Below are positions 51,899-64,000 of a stretch of 64,000 nucleotides of DNA, in pieces. Under the pieces are notes generated by a model. It made no database searches. It was not told where the DNA came from and saw only the letters and a program-made list of their open reading frames with translations. Each line of letters opens with the position of its first letter. Positions within the stretch are counted from its first letter, which is position 1. Made by a program: the position numbers and the translations under genes. The stretch is from Zerene cesonia (lineage: Eukaryota > Arthropoda > Insecta > Lepidoptera > Pieridae), in the NCBI RefSeq assembly GCF_012273895.1, contig NC_052117.1:1116001-1180000 (forward strand). Direction: 5' to 3'.

Positions 51899-52075
51899 AG
51901 CTGCACCCGGCAAACGCTGTTCTGCCTTACTCTTATCGTTTAGTGGTATGAAAAATAGATGTTAGCCGATTCTCAGACCTACCCAATATGCTTACCAAAT
52001 TTCAGAGGAATCGGTCAAGCCGTTTCGGAGGAGTATAGAGACTAACATTGTGACACGAGAATTTTATATATAAGA
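51899..52075 (+). repeat. RTE-like or SINE-like repeat beginning CTAGCTGCACCCGGCAAACG
   Basis: Same family as 24930-25128, with GGTATGAAAAATAGATGTTAGCC and AATCGGTCAAGCCGTTTCGG; ends ATTTTATATATAAGATT. Non-coding. Confidence 0.6.
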
Positions 52076-53207
52076 TTACAGCATTAAAATGCACTTTATA
52101 TGGCAATTTGCTGAGAGGCGGTCTATTGATGTTCAAATGTAATGATAGTCAATAAACAGAATAAATACTATTCTCTGTCAAGCGTGTGATAACATAAAGT
52201 GGCTGGTAAATGTCCTATTCATAATGTATCATAACTTCAAAATTTACGACTAAAACCTTCTTTAATTTAACCTTTCTTTAATGCAACTCGCGGCGTCACT
52301 CACGTGGTATCCGGATGAAAATTAGCTTAGCAACAAATCCCAATTCCATTAAATTTCAACGTCAAACACAAAAATAATAACGTCAATTGGTTGAAACTAC
52401 ACGAAATCATCGATACAAAGACAAAAAAAATACAGTCGAATAAACTATGTACTTTCTAACTAACATCTTCGTTTTTTGGACGGCGATTGAAAATCTCTAA
52501 AACTATTGAGAGCATATTTTAAAATACAGCAGAAGCTGCCAAAACGGATTTTACGTAAGACAAGGTCAGGATAATCAATACGAAAGACGCCAACACGTCT
52601 GCTGAACAAACACACTGTAAATTAAGCAAGCTGGCCGTTCAAAGGTAACCATAATACTAGGAATATTTAACAAAAATAACTACCTGGAAAGTTATGGAAT
52701 TTAATACTATATGTACAAGTATATAGTAAGAATGTAACAGAATATAATGATTATATCACTTCAACTACATATCATTATATATATATAGTATAAAGCAGTC
52801 GCTTCCCACGTCTATCACGTAAAGCTAAACAACGGATTCAAAATAAAGGTTTATAGGTGTAGAATAACATCTATTAAACTACTACGAATTCAACGCGTGC
52901 GAAGCCGGGGGCAAAAGCTAGTATTATATAATACAGATTACAGGTCGGCCGCTGCAGATAGTCGCCCTTAGATTCGTTCGCTTTGTAATTTAAGCAGTTA
53001 AAATTAAGCAGTTGTAGGCTAACTGCTTGCTTAGATAAAATCGTCCTTTTTTTCTTTATAAGGCCCATATTATTATATAATATACAATATTCATTCAAAA
53101 TATTCGTTCCGGGCAAAAGAACAATAAAAGATCTGCTTCTATACTTATGATACAATTCGGTACGTCGACACAAACCAACAAAGGAATTCACCATATAATT
53201 TTGTGTG
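52076..53207. other. non-coding, scattered repeat relics
   Basis: A short repeat at 52790-52925 (ACAACGGATTC ... GCCGGGGGCAAAAGCTAGTA) is related in style to the 29890-30010 sequence. No gene seen. Confidence 0.4.
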
Positions 53208-53345
53208 TCATAGCGGGCAACTGAGCTAGTAGTTCACCTGACGGTAAGATCGGATCACCACGGCCCATGAATTGGATGAATGAATTGGAATTAGATGAGG
53301 AAAGGATTGACGACTTGAAAGAAGGAATAGAGCGGGAAGGGTGAA
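53208..53345 (-). repeat. diverged SINE copy, minus strand
   Basis: Reverse complement reads CTCAGTTGCCCGCTATGACA at its end and CTTACCGTCAGGTGAAC before it, with CGTCAATCCTTTCCTCATC, all matching the 3' half of 31075-31397. Confidence 0.7.
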
Positions 53346-55258
53346 GCAAAAACGGGCCTCCGAACGATCGCCTATCGAACTTACGAATGATGACATAGCG
53401 ATCGAAACCAGGGAAAAATACCGACCGAACGTTTTTGGGGAAAAACACTTTTCAACATTTACATAGAACATACGTTTGACCGCAATACGGCAAGGACTCT
53501 TATGTAACCTCAATGTGTCGAGAGGGGCAATATTTTTCATCCTCTCTGTCTTTTTAACACTATTCTCAATGTTCCCTAATGCTACATAGTTAAATATCCG
53601 AAACCGTTTATGGTTTTCCCTAGTAAATTTTAAGGGGTTTTTGACGTGGTTTCATTAATTTTTTTATGCGTTGAATCCATCTTCTCATCCAAGTAAGGTT
53701 GTAGTTCATGATTGACGATAAATAAAATTCTCAACTAAACGTACCAATAAAACATTTGTGATAAGAGAAAATTTTACAAGAACGTATTACAGTATGATTG
53801 TGATGAAGTGACAAAAATACGAAAAACCTTCCGCGCTTACGTTTCTTACTATTGGTTCTAGGTCATCAAGAGAGTTCAGAAAAGAAAAATCCATAAGCAT
53901 ATGCAATAATATAAGTAACGCAACATAGCACAGTTATGATTTCAATTGCAAATAGATTTTCCGTTAGGAGCGATACAAAAACGATTATTTTTTTGCTTAA
54001 AGTTCAACATATACTATTTCTTGAACATTTTGTTATGAACTTTGGTGGTGGCTCAATGGTTGAGACCTCGGATTTCATTCGAAAAATCGGGGATTGGAGA
54101 CCTTGAAGCAAAGACAAGCGCATGGAATATATTGATTTTTCAATATATCTGCACATTATCTCCATGAATTTATAGTCATGAACACATTAGAAGAAATTGA
54201 GAAAACCGGCATATCCAAGAATAAAAACGACGACATGTGACATGCGCCGACGTTCTAAACCTTCACACGAGACGTATCTTCCTTGATGAGATCATATATT
54301 GGCTGACGATGAAGATGATGTTGATGACGATTGTTACATCCTAAAACCTTTGAATCAATGGTTGTCATCAATGAAGCCAAAGCGGCTGAATATGTATGAA
54401 ATTATACAGAGAATAGATGAAATTAGAGTCACGCTATCGAAACTGCAGGCAATGAAACATCATAAACAAAATTGATCTCTAAATATATTTTTTTCACATG
54501 CATAAAAGCCAAGTGAATAATTTAGATTGCATAAATTTGTACGGTCATTTCAAACTCACGAACACATCCATTTTACTTTCGTGTAGAATTTTTAATGAGA
54601 AGAAAGTATTGGCAACCAACCGATCGGATAGTAGACAATAGATAATAGACACCGGGTCGAAGACAATGTATATTTGTAAAGAACCAGAGCTTTCCCTTGT
54701 AATTTATTGAGAGCAAAATTGTTTCGAGATAACAATGGTTAAGAATAATGATAGCAAAATATGCATAGCATCATTAATATATAAATTAGAACATATTTGA
54801 ACAACTACACATTAATCATTTACTTTATAATATAAACCGGAAAAGTTTGTATGTTTTAGCGCGCTTATCTCAGGAACTACTGAACCCATTTCAAAATATC
54901 TTGTACCGTTGGATATACATATATACGTGATCTCTGAGTGCTGCAGATGTACCACGCGCTGAGTGTATATATGAACCACGGATAAAGTCGGGGTGGATCA
55001 CATATCCCTGTTAATTACGTAAATATCTGTTATGTATAGGTGGCATTCAAGCAAGCATTCGCCTAACTCACAACTCTGATCCGAAATTGTGGAATGTTCC
55101 AGAGCATTATATTTTATTCGAAAGAGACACAGGACACAACACTATTCAGCTGCCATACATATTATACGGAGCAGATACTGGAATATATACTATTCTGAAA
55201 CATGCAAATTAGTAAATACATACATAAAGATAATACATAAGAGGATATAATATGCCTG
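53346..55258. other. non-coding stretch
   Basis: Holds a tRNA-like A-box segment (GTGGCTCAATGGTTGAGACC, about 54047-54066) that looks like a SINE head, and a decayed repeat at 54835-55010. No coding exon recognised. Confidence 0.4.
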
Positions 55259-55268
55259 CCGTTACAAT

Positions 55269-55466
55269 GAAGTGAAGTCCCGTGTCCCCTAGTTGGGTAT
55301 GGGGCAGATGATGTACATCTGTTTCACTGATCGATTTTCTTTACGGACAAGTAGGTGTTCAACCTTCTGTGTCCTGCCAGACCGAGACGTTTTTTTTTTG
55401 TGCGTCCCCACCGGGAAATGAACCGAGGACCCGCTCACGCGTTAACCACTATACCAAGGAGGCGGT
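55269..55466 (-). mobile_element. complete tRNA-derived SINE with 10-bp target duplication
   Basis: On the minus strand it starts with a tRNA-like head: A-box-like TTGGTATAGTGGTTAACG and B-box-like CTCGGTTCATTTCCCGG. A body follows that includes GACACAGAAGGTTGAACACC and ends GGGGACACGGGACTTCACTTC. It is flanked by the direct repeat CCGTTACAAT at 55259-55268 and 55467-55476. About 198 bp. Confidence 0.88.
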
Positions 55467-55738
55467 CCGTTACAATAGATTACGGGTATCTATCCGATTA
55501 TTAAATACTGCGTGTTCGAGTCTTGTGAAACATATATCACCATCTTACTTTAGTTTGACAATTTTAATGGTGTTAATTCACTACAAAAATCGATAAAATT
55601 CCTCTATACTTATTTATTACGAATAACTTACAAAACACACACGGGTGCATGATAACAGACATAGAAAATTTACATAAGTCGAGTGTTGCTTTAATTACAA
55701 GTTGTCACGACATGTAAAAGGTTGATATGTAATTATAT

Positions 55739-55940
55739 ACTAGCTGTGACCCGCGGTTGAAACCGCGTAAGTCCGTATCCCGTAGAAATATCGGTATAAA
55801 AAGTGCCTATGTGTTATTTCAGTTGTCCAGCTATCTACGAAGCAAATTTCATTGCAATCGGTTCAGTAGTTTTTGCGTGAAAGAGTAACAGACGCACACA
55901 TACATATGCATCCATCCTCACAATTTTTCGCATTTATAGT
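55739..55940 (-). mobile_element. short non-autonomous repeat ending GCGCAGCTAGT family, reverse copy
   Basis: ACTAGCTGTGACCCGCGGTTGAAACC at the left and AGTAGTTTTTGCGTGAAAGA then TCGCATTTATAGTATTATT at the right are the reverse complement of the family at 39167 and 42803. Confidence 0.6.
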
Positions 55941-56089
55941 ATTATTATTCGCCAATAGATGTCAGGAAGAGTCATAATAAATTGGGACTACTCAAACGCC
56001 TCCTATTTGTTAAAAAAAGTAAGTTTAAGTCGATAAAACACGAATAAAACACGAATATGACATTTTCTAAAAAAAAAAATCCTAGCTAG

Positions 56090-56255
56090 ATCGATTTATC
56101 GCCCCCGAAACCCCCTATATACTAAATTTCATGAAAATCGTTGGAGCCGATTCCGAGATTCCAATTATATATATACAAGAATTGCTCGTTTAAAGATATA
56201 AGATAAGATATATATAGATATATATATACAAGAATTGCTCGTTTAAAGATATAAA
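56090..56255 (+). repeat. RTE-like 3' end with duplicated terminus
   Basis: CCCCGAAACCCCCTATATAC then AAAATCGTTGGAGCCGATTC, ending ATATATACAAGAATTGCTCG. The terminal 34 bases occur twice (about 56173-56206 and 56219-56252). Confidence 0.6.
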
Positions 56256-57445
56256 ATTTTTAATAATCAAGTCAAGGTAAAATAAAAATAAATCCAAATG
56301 GTTAAACACATATTTAAATTGAAAATTGAAATATACGTTTAGTTGCAATAAAATTTATCAAAAAAAAAAACATTTCATTTAACTCATTAAAATCAGTCAA
56401 AAACAACTTCAAGTAACTATATAAAATAAAAATATATTTCAAATATATCACAGCAAAATAAGTACATTTTTAACAATTAATAAATTGTTTTAAATTAAAT
56501 TTAAAACAACTAATTAATATTATAATACAATGATAATTACCAACTCTATGTTGAATGCTTTACTTTTGCTTAATTCTGATTGAACAGCCTATGTAATTCA
56601 CAGTGTGAATTTTACACACTTTTGATTAAAAATTGTATTAAATAGATTCGAAAAGATCCAGAGATTACACTAAAACGTCACGAACTCACTTTACACTTTA
56701 CACTTTCACAATCACACTAACATTAAAAATGTGAAAGTTTGTTTGGATGTTTGTCCGTCAATCACACTGAAACTACTGAACGAACTTTGATGAAATTCAG
56801 TAAACAGCTGACAGGGAATGAGCTGACTTTGGTGATGGGATACTTTTTATCCTAATTAAATACTCCTTTGGAATAACAGGAATCTTGATATTCGGGCGGA
56901 GTCGGAACGAGCGCCTACTATAAGTATAGATTAAATAATAAGTCATCACTTCACAAGTCTTCATCTATGACTGTATATCAAACCTTTCCTAAACCAAGTG
57001 TTGTACAATCGGACCTAACTATTTATTGAAATTCATACAACCAGATTGATTCACAGTTCCATGATTCACGCTTTAGAAATTCACCCTATTTATTTTCACG
57101 TGCGGTTCAGACTAACTCAATTAGCTGCTTTCACAATCGCTTTTTGCTAAGATGATTTCTATGTAATGTACGCTACCCACCTATGAATTATGGGCACCTA
57201 TCGGTGTAACGCTGTTCCCGAAGGAGGTTCTCAATTCGTTTTTTTCAAACTACAACTACAACATCCCTTATATAGAATAAAGAGTTCTAGGTATTATATA
57301 TATTTTATGTTTTGGTTTTTTTACTCGTTTTGGTTTTATTTATCTATTGAAGCGTTATTGTGAGCGTTGTTACAAACCTTATAAGGTTTCACATCGCAAA
57401 GTATTTTGTAAAAAGTGTTTTTTTTCTATACTAATAATAAATAAA
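56256..57445. other. non-coding with repeat fragment
   Basis: A repeat at about 56726-56930 (GTGAAAGTTTGTTTGGATGT ... CGGGCGGAGTCGGAACGAGC) is recognisable as a dispersed element; otherwise nothing is seen. Confidence 0.4.
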
Positions 57446-57449
57446 TTAT

Positions 57450-57635
57450 TTTTTTTTTTGGGTCATTCTCGATGTCAGCCAGAAAGGCTACTACATCTTA
57501 ACACGGATGCGTTGGTGAACTGTGGGTTCACCCTGGTAGGAAAACGCTCAAAGGCGTCCCCCCTTGACGGGGACCACGAACCTCGGCTTAGGCTGTCGCA
57601 TGAATGGAAGGGGCCGGAAGGGCCTTTTTACTAGT
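57450..57635 (-). repeat. GC-rich SINE-like element with T-run
   Basis: A T run at 57451-57460 followed by a GC-rich body (GGACCACGAACCTCGGCTTA and GGAAGGGGCCGGAAGGGCC) suggests a minus-strand, poly(A)-tailed retroposon. Confidence 0.5.
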
Positions 57636-60049
57636 TAGCACACACGCTTAACACACGATTGACAAGACATGATATGCGGTAGCACCATCCTCACCTCGTC
57701 GGTGATCTTTTCTGTATAAAATAATTATTGTCCGATAAATCGTCTGTGTATACACCGCATATATTTCCCTACTAATCCTCACGTCAAAACGGCTGTACTG
57801 ATTTCAAGGTTAAAAGCTACCTGTCTCCATTTAATTTTACATGAAAAGGTATAATCTGTATAAGGAATAGCTTTCCCATTAACGTAAATTGCAAATCCAG
57901 GCCGGACACCTAGTTAAACTAAGTGCAACAAATGAATGCCAAACTGCGAGAAATTCTCGCTCTGAAAATTTTGATAGCAGAATCATATCATCATCTGACA
58001 TTCTTACCTACAAACTATAATTAACTACATATTTATCGCTCAAAAGCATGATAATCTCATTAATTTTAAGACGTCGACATAGCGAACAGTAGGTATGCGA
58101 CTCTGCTGTGGAGAGAATGACTCTGTACATACTTACGAACAAATTTAGGTAGGTTGTCCATTTCCGATACAAATAAAAACCATGGTTTCCATTACAGCTG
58201 AAGACCATATTGAGAGAGAAAATTGGATAGTAACTAAGAAAAATAATCCAAAGCATTCTCTTATAAAAGTATAAAATATTTATACTACATATAATATTAT
58301 GTAGCATCTATTATAATCTAGTTCGATGTCTGCTTGGAGTTTGCTAACGGTAGTTTGTGCTAATTAAGTTTCTAAGCTAAGTTAATTATCAATATTTCTA
58401 GCTATCTAGAAAAATCGTTGTTGGAATAATATTTTGTAGCAGGTAAATTCAATTTTACAGATACTCGCTCATTTACCTACATATGTATATGGATAGAATG
58501 TGCTGTAATCTAAAAGTCATGTATATTTTCTTTTTTTATGTTACGTTTTATTTTGCGTAGGTTAATTTATTCGTGTATAAATATAGTAAGCACTACGCTA
58601 CTATGTAAGCTTAAATATGTAGCAAGGTCGAACTTGAGGCAGTATTTATGGTTATGATAAACTCGATTCCTAACGTTTTTTTTTTATTTCTACTAGACGT
58701 ACTTTTGAACTGTCGTTAGATAGTTTTACTACCGGTTCGGAAAACACTTTAGACTTAAGCCCAAAGTGTATCCTAGTTAATGTCTCCAACTTTTTTACAT
58801 ATGTATCTCGCTAATCCCAAATAAAGTTAGTTGGTTTAACTTAGTACTCGGTAAGTTTAACAGTTAAATCGTAATGTTAGTCTGACTTGGAGCTTCAGTT
58901 AAGACTTCTGAAACTCTCGTAGGTGTTAACAAGAGGTAACTTTCCCGACATCAAACACGAATGAGTATTTTAATTAAAGCAACGCTTCCCTCGGTATAAG
59001 ATCGGCTCAAAACCCATTAAAACGTCCCTTTTTTTACTAAAATGTGTTGTTAACAGCTAGTAGTGTGATTTTAATTAGTAATTATTTGTATTGTTGTTTC
59101 ATGAACATTCAAAATTTTGAAAAAAAAAACACATCTATTAATGACGTTATTGTGTGACTTTTACGGCACGGCACGACACAGCCAATTCAAATCATGGATG
59201 GCACTACCGCTAAAACTCAACCAAATTTCTCGCCAGATCAGATTACTGCAATCATCTAAGAATCTTAATCATAATTCGTCATCAAACATAATAAAGAATC
59301 AGCAACGTTGGGATAGAAAGTGGTCACTGATCACGAGTCGTGTTACAATTTGTGAAATAATCGAGTAAAAGCAGCGATACATTGGTGCCCGATAAGTCTA
59401 ACCATTGCAAATGAAATGGCTTTAAATTACATTCATTGTACCTTTTCCGAACTATGCCAATAAGCTCTGTGAACGTGTTTACTTTATTGTTGTAGAAAGG
59501 TTTTACGTACTACTTACTTGGACATTTTAGCAAGATTCAGTTAATAATTATTTATTGTTATACATATCATTAGTGATGATCTCTTGAGTTTAAAAGTATA
59601 AGAGAGAAAGTTTAGCATTCTTGTATTTGCTCCTTAACAGAGAAGTCGGCCGTGAAATATTTTACAGAGGGGTGGGGGGGGTGGAACATTTTAACTTTGA
59701 TTGTGTGATTGATTGATCGTAATATTTAACAAATTTCTGATATGGTAGACGTAGAGTAATATATGGAAGCTCTAGCCTATCTATGTATAAAGTCTATCTA
59801 TTTAGGTTATTATAAGAGTCCTTTTTCAAGCGTTAGATCAGTAGTTTGGGATAAATAAGAAAAAAAAAGTAGGTAGTAATTACACAGACCCCACATACAT
59901 GATTTTAAAATTTTGTCCTCCAAAACCCACCCCTGACTCCCGCCCATGTATACGTTTATCATACCAACGCTAAATGTATCAGAGGTTTAGAAGTGCTGAA
60001 TGTAACACCTATACAACTATAAAATTATGGAGTGAAGCGTTTTACTCAC
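57636..60049. other. AT-rich stretch, no gene
   Basis: No exon recognised. A G-run (GGGGTGGGGGGGG, about 59670-59683) and a C-rich counterpart at 59929-59945 could be ends of a decayed MITE. Confidence 0.4.
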
Positions 60050-60115
60050 CTTGAAGCACTCTTCGGAAGTAACAAGTTTTTGCATAAAACGAGTAGGCAA
60101 CTTAAGCGGATATAG
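60050..60115 (-). CDS. isolated candidate coding exon, function unknown
   Basis: On the minus strand, acceptor TTTTTATAG is followed by 66 bases open in one frame, LYPLKLPTRFMQKLVTSEEC FK, ending AAG|gtgagtaaa, a near-perfect donor. Codon use is less AT-biased than the surroundings. I do not recognise the protein, and no partner exon was found. It could belong to a gene extending beyond the window or nested in the Klc 5' region. Confidence 0.4.
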
Positions 60116-63100
60116 CTATAAAAAATAACGTTAAGAAAGTTTCCGATGCGGTAAGAAGCGGAAATTTCAAGATACCCTACGGTTGGCGTTTTATTTAAGC
60201 CTCCGCTAGGCTTCCCAGTTAAATGCGACCGGATTATGCGGATATCAGTTGAGATGATATTCAGATACTACTGATACGCCCCGGCTTCGTCAGTATCTAC
60301 ATTCTATATCGATCAATGAAATTGCAGCTTCCAAATGGAGTAGGAATTTTTCCGTCAAGCATTTTTTCTGTGAAAACATTACAACAAAAACACAAATGTT
60401 TCCGCATTATAATATTGATTCAGATTAGTGTTTTAAAGGAGTTAAATACAAGATGCATGATATTTGTATTAAAAACATAAATTATATGAAATATGATGTC
60501 AAAATGGAGAAGAATGGAAGGTGCAGTTACAAGCAAAATCTCCTGAAACGATACGACTGAAATGTAGTCTGCATATTCGGCACCTTTTAAATTCTAACAT
60601 TGGTATTTTCAAACATCCTTTCAATCATCACATAATGCAATCGTTTAAACATTGTCAACTGAAGTCAGTGAAGAAATAATAAGCTTATTATGTAAAAACA
60701 AATGACTCTACAGCAATTTTACCTAAGCTCTGTCGTTTCTATAACTCCCTTCTCAGACATATGTATAATCCCACTTATAACGACTAACGAGTGCTTATAA
60801 AAATAGAAAAAAAAAACAGTCCTGACATGGAATGATGTAAGGATTCTAACATATGTTGGATATGGGGATATCCCCATTCGCATACATTCAATTCCCTGCA
60901 AAAAAAAAGAGAGATATCACACAGTACATTTCGTCGTCAAAACTCAATCAGATAGATTGACGCATCACTCATTACCAGCTTATAATTTTTTTTTAATTCA
61001 TTTAAAAACTACTTATTAAAAAAAATAATACTCATATATACATTCCCGTGTCCACAGCGGGCGTGTCTGCAGTCTATGGCACAAGGACAATAAACCAAAA
61101 TGGCGGGCGGTTGCATGCAACAAAAAACCTAATTGCATCGTTGTCATAACACTTACAGTCCATTACCGACTTTACTGTTTTCAACGATGATAGTGTTAGA
61201 TTTATATTTATCGTGTTAACTTTTTAAGGGGACATCCTGCAAAAGCATTTTGATTTGCATCGTTTTAAAAACATAAGATTAGCTCTGAAAATGTTCATGT
61301 ATAATCTCGAATACTTCTTTATTGATTTTAGAACGTAATATTTTCGTGAAGCCAATGATTTAAGTGTAAGGAGTATAAGAAAATCACTTCGGTAATATTT
61401 TTATAGAGACACTTTCGTACTACATATATTAGTTAGCAGAGTTATTCATAGTGTCTTGTTAGAGCAGTAATAAAATAGTATATGGGAGAAGAGTCATCAT
61501 TCAAAATATGAAATTTCCTCAAAAACAAGACTTCATTATATAGTTCTGTTATAAATGCTATTTTACTAAACCAGTTTATTCAGAAGTATTTTAAAATATT
61601 TTATACCCACAGTTACTTAGTATATTCAAACAAAATAAAAGAGATTCAGAACCAATCGTTACCTTGTGGGTAATAATGGCATTAACGTCAACAGAGTTAA
61701 ATAAATAAAAAATCAAGAACTTTAATTTATATTTAAACATATACAACCTTATTTTCCTGTTATTATCCAATAAAATAATATTATTAAAATGTCTTTATCT
61801 AATAATGTATCACTTTTAATGCGTGCTTATGTTTACTTAGAGTGTACATAAAGATAGTGAACATAAAATAATGAGAGAACTCTAAAGACGAATCCAACGA
61901 CACCTGTCAATCTCACGACGACAAGCCAAACCGTGCCAAAAAAAAAATCAATCAAAATCTCCAAAAACAACCCCTGTAACAACAACTGTAACAACCCATC
62001 CACTACCTTCAAAATGAAAAGCTACCAACATTACAAATGTGAATGACCGTAGATAGGAAACTATTTGGAAAAATAACTTAAAAAAAAAAAGAAGCAGGTA
62101 CGCGACGAGATGCAATGATACAAAAAAAACGAGTGCACTGGATACATAAATAGCGCAGACACGTCTGCCCGCATACCGGTGTAATTTATCAATAACATTC
62201 ATATCTCTCTATACACTTGAAACTTTTAGAAACGTTCAAAACATAACAGTTGTTAGATATCAAATTGTGCTATTTTCACACGTGAAAATGGCGGTTTTAC
62301 GGCGTCCCTTTAACGTTTCTAAACATTGAAATTAGGTTTAAGAAAATCATCGTTATATGTGAACAAACGATATTACGAACAGCATAAAAGTCACATCAAT
62401 TTTATATGGTGGGTCTATAACGAGGAAGGTCACCGGATCATCAAGATGACATAATATAAACGTGGTTTATACAATATATACTATATAAATTGCATGCAAA
62501 ATGAGAAATATCAACGCAAAAAATCGTGTTGTATTGTGATGCATGATGCATCACACGCGTCTGAAGGCTAAAACTTCTATTAAATTCATGTAAAATCCGT
62601 CTTCGTGGAATCGGGAATTGCCCCACGCTACAAGTGGAAGAAGAAATTCCTGCCTACAAAATAAATACGCTAGCGCACATTGTAGTGATTAAACCATAGA
62701 CAACATGATTATTTGTTTAAAAATGCCTTTGAAATTATTTAAAAATAATACTGTGACATCTACAAGTACACTGACTAAAGCCTTTATAGACCTTTACCAA
62801 TCAAATGCAACGCTACACTTGAAAATTGAACTTATTTTGACTTATTGAAGCGTTGAATGAATTTGTTCGAGACTGGCAAAAAGCGGTACGCGAAGTTAAA
62901 AATACTTCGCAGCTTGATAGAATTCGATATTCATCCGCGAACGTTTGTAATAGCTGGCAGGTGCATTGCGACCTCCTTATGTGGCAAATGATTCGTCATG
63001 CTGCCGTCGTTTTTACGTTTTAACTTTTTTGGAACGCATTTTATATACATTTATTTCTTGAACGTGATATGACACCTTTATTTCTTGAACGAGAAAATAA

Positions 63101-64000
63101 ACCATTAATTGTACATAGTTAGGTAATTACATACATCTACAATATTTTCTTTCATTTCGAAGACATAAACATATTATATTAGAATATTGTAAAAACGTAT
63201 TAAAAGAACCGGTCGCGGGACTTTTAAAACGAAATCGAAATCGCGATTCAAATGCGACACATCTCAATAATCTTAATTTACTAAGATTTTCACGTAAATT
63301 TATATTGGAGAACTTTCTTCACTGCTATGAGAGCATTTCGCCAATGCTTTGTATTAACCATAATATGGCACTCGCACTGAACTAAAAATAAGAGACAATT
63401 TCACAAACCATTCCGCTGAAACGGATGTCTGTATTTTTACAAAGCAATTCCATCATTATCGGAGACAAACCGACGACAGTAATCGAGTGTAACATTGAGT
63501 CATGCACGACCGTGACCTCGGCTGGACAGCAGTGAGCAAACGGGTTCCAGCGCCGCATCGCTTCATTGTTGGCGATCCTATTCCTTCGACAATCATATAT
63601 ATAGTATCTTACTAGCTGGAATACCGCGGTATTACTCGCGATGTATCCGGGTATATAGTAGCTAACTATGAACTATAACTACAGATTATCTATCTTCATA
63701 CCAAAATTCATACATATCTAAGGTTAATCCTATCTATCTATAATAATCTCACTGTATAATTAGTAACTCCAGTGGAGGTGAAAATGTTTGCCCTTCTAAA
63801 AGTAATACTGGACCAATTTGTTCGAAACAGTATTAAAACTTAGCCCACAACAGAAGGAGATGGATACTGCATACTGCATATATATACACACTGCAACTAC
63901 AATCTATAATTAAGCGATTCTTTGGGATAACTACAATTTATGTATTTAATTAGAATTTTTGTCCACTGTCAACATAAACCTTCATTTAAGGTTTAATGTT
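60116..64000. other. AT-rich stretch, no gene recognised
   Basis: No supported exon on either strand. A GC-richer patch at 63500-63595 holds a 37-codon minus-strand frame starting MKRCGAGTRL, without splice or domain support. The bases from 63610 (ACTAGCTGGAATACCGCGGT) look like a repeat end. Confidence 0.4.

Noticed and set aside
53188..53540. Overlapping minus-strand frames of 86-104 codons
   Set aside because: Left part is a diverged SINE; no domain or splice support.
57347..57634. Frame with two CxxC pairs (YCERCYKPY...FCKKCFF), zinc-ribbon-like
   Set aside because: It starts at TTG, runs through a T-tract into a SINE-like element, and no family match is apparent; chance is more likely.
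60719..60901. Minus-strand frame after TTTTTTGCAG, ending at a GTAAAA donor-like site
   Set aside because: The frame includes an encoded run of T bases (Phe-Phe-Phe) and lacks codon bias or domain; kept out as unsupported.

Overview
The window is eukaryotic, AT-rich, intron-bearing nuclear DNA from an insect, most likely a moth or butterfly. The evidence is a kinesin light chain gene and a Mox/buttonless-type homeobox gene split by short, canonical GT-AG introns. These sit among dispersed repeats of kinds common in Lepidoptera: poly(A)-tailed SINE-like elements, tRNA-derived SINEs, a short family ending in GCGCAGCTAGT, GC-ended MITEs and LINE 3' ends. I see no prokaryotic operon, CRISPR array or intact autonomous transposon. 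The species assignment is inference.

Layout. From 2 to 8 kb lie small DNA-binding-protein genes on the minus strand: a basic/coiled-coil protein with a BESS-like C-terminus (2183-3310), the second half of a THAP zinc finger (4580-4976), and a complete THAP domain spread over three exons (6999-7764). From 8.9 to 13.1 kb is buttonless (btn, Mox class) in three minus-strand exons; its introns carry repeats and an exactly 1000-base assembly gap. From 20.3 to 38.1 kb is the kinesin light chain gene (Klc) on the minus strand: twelve coding exons that join in frame to a 538-residue protein, plus a candidate alternative last exon at 20.3-20.4 kb that encodes a different amphipathic tail. From 38 to 64 kb there is mostly repeat-rich non-coding DNA. 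It may include the Klc 5' intron, a candidate plus-strand gene start at 44.8 kb with a second exon at 50.0 kb, a GC-richer possible promoter at 50.6 kb and an isolated minus-strand exon at 60.1 kb.

Function. Klc is the cargo-adaptor subunit of kinesin-1: heptad coiled coil, LFP-acidic autoinhibitory motif, six TPRs and a variable tail. btn is a mesodermal homeodomain regulator. The THAP and BESS genes look like transposon-related or chromatin-associated DNA-binding proteins. The points most worth checking are the alternative Klc tails, the repeat-built splice-site neighbourhoods in Klc, the nested CRE-bearing MITE in btn intron 1, the assembly gap lying inside a SINE, and the broken or rearranged THAP cluster.
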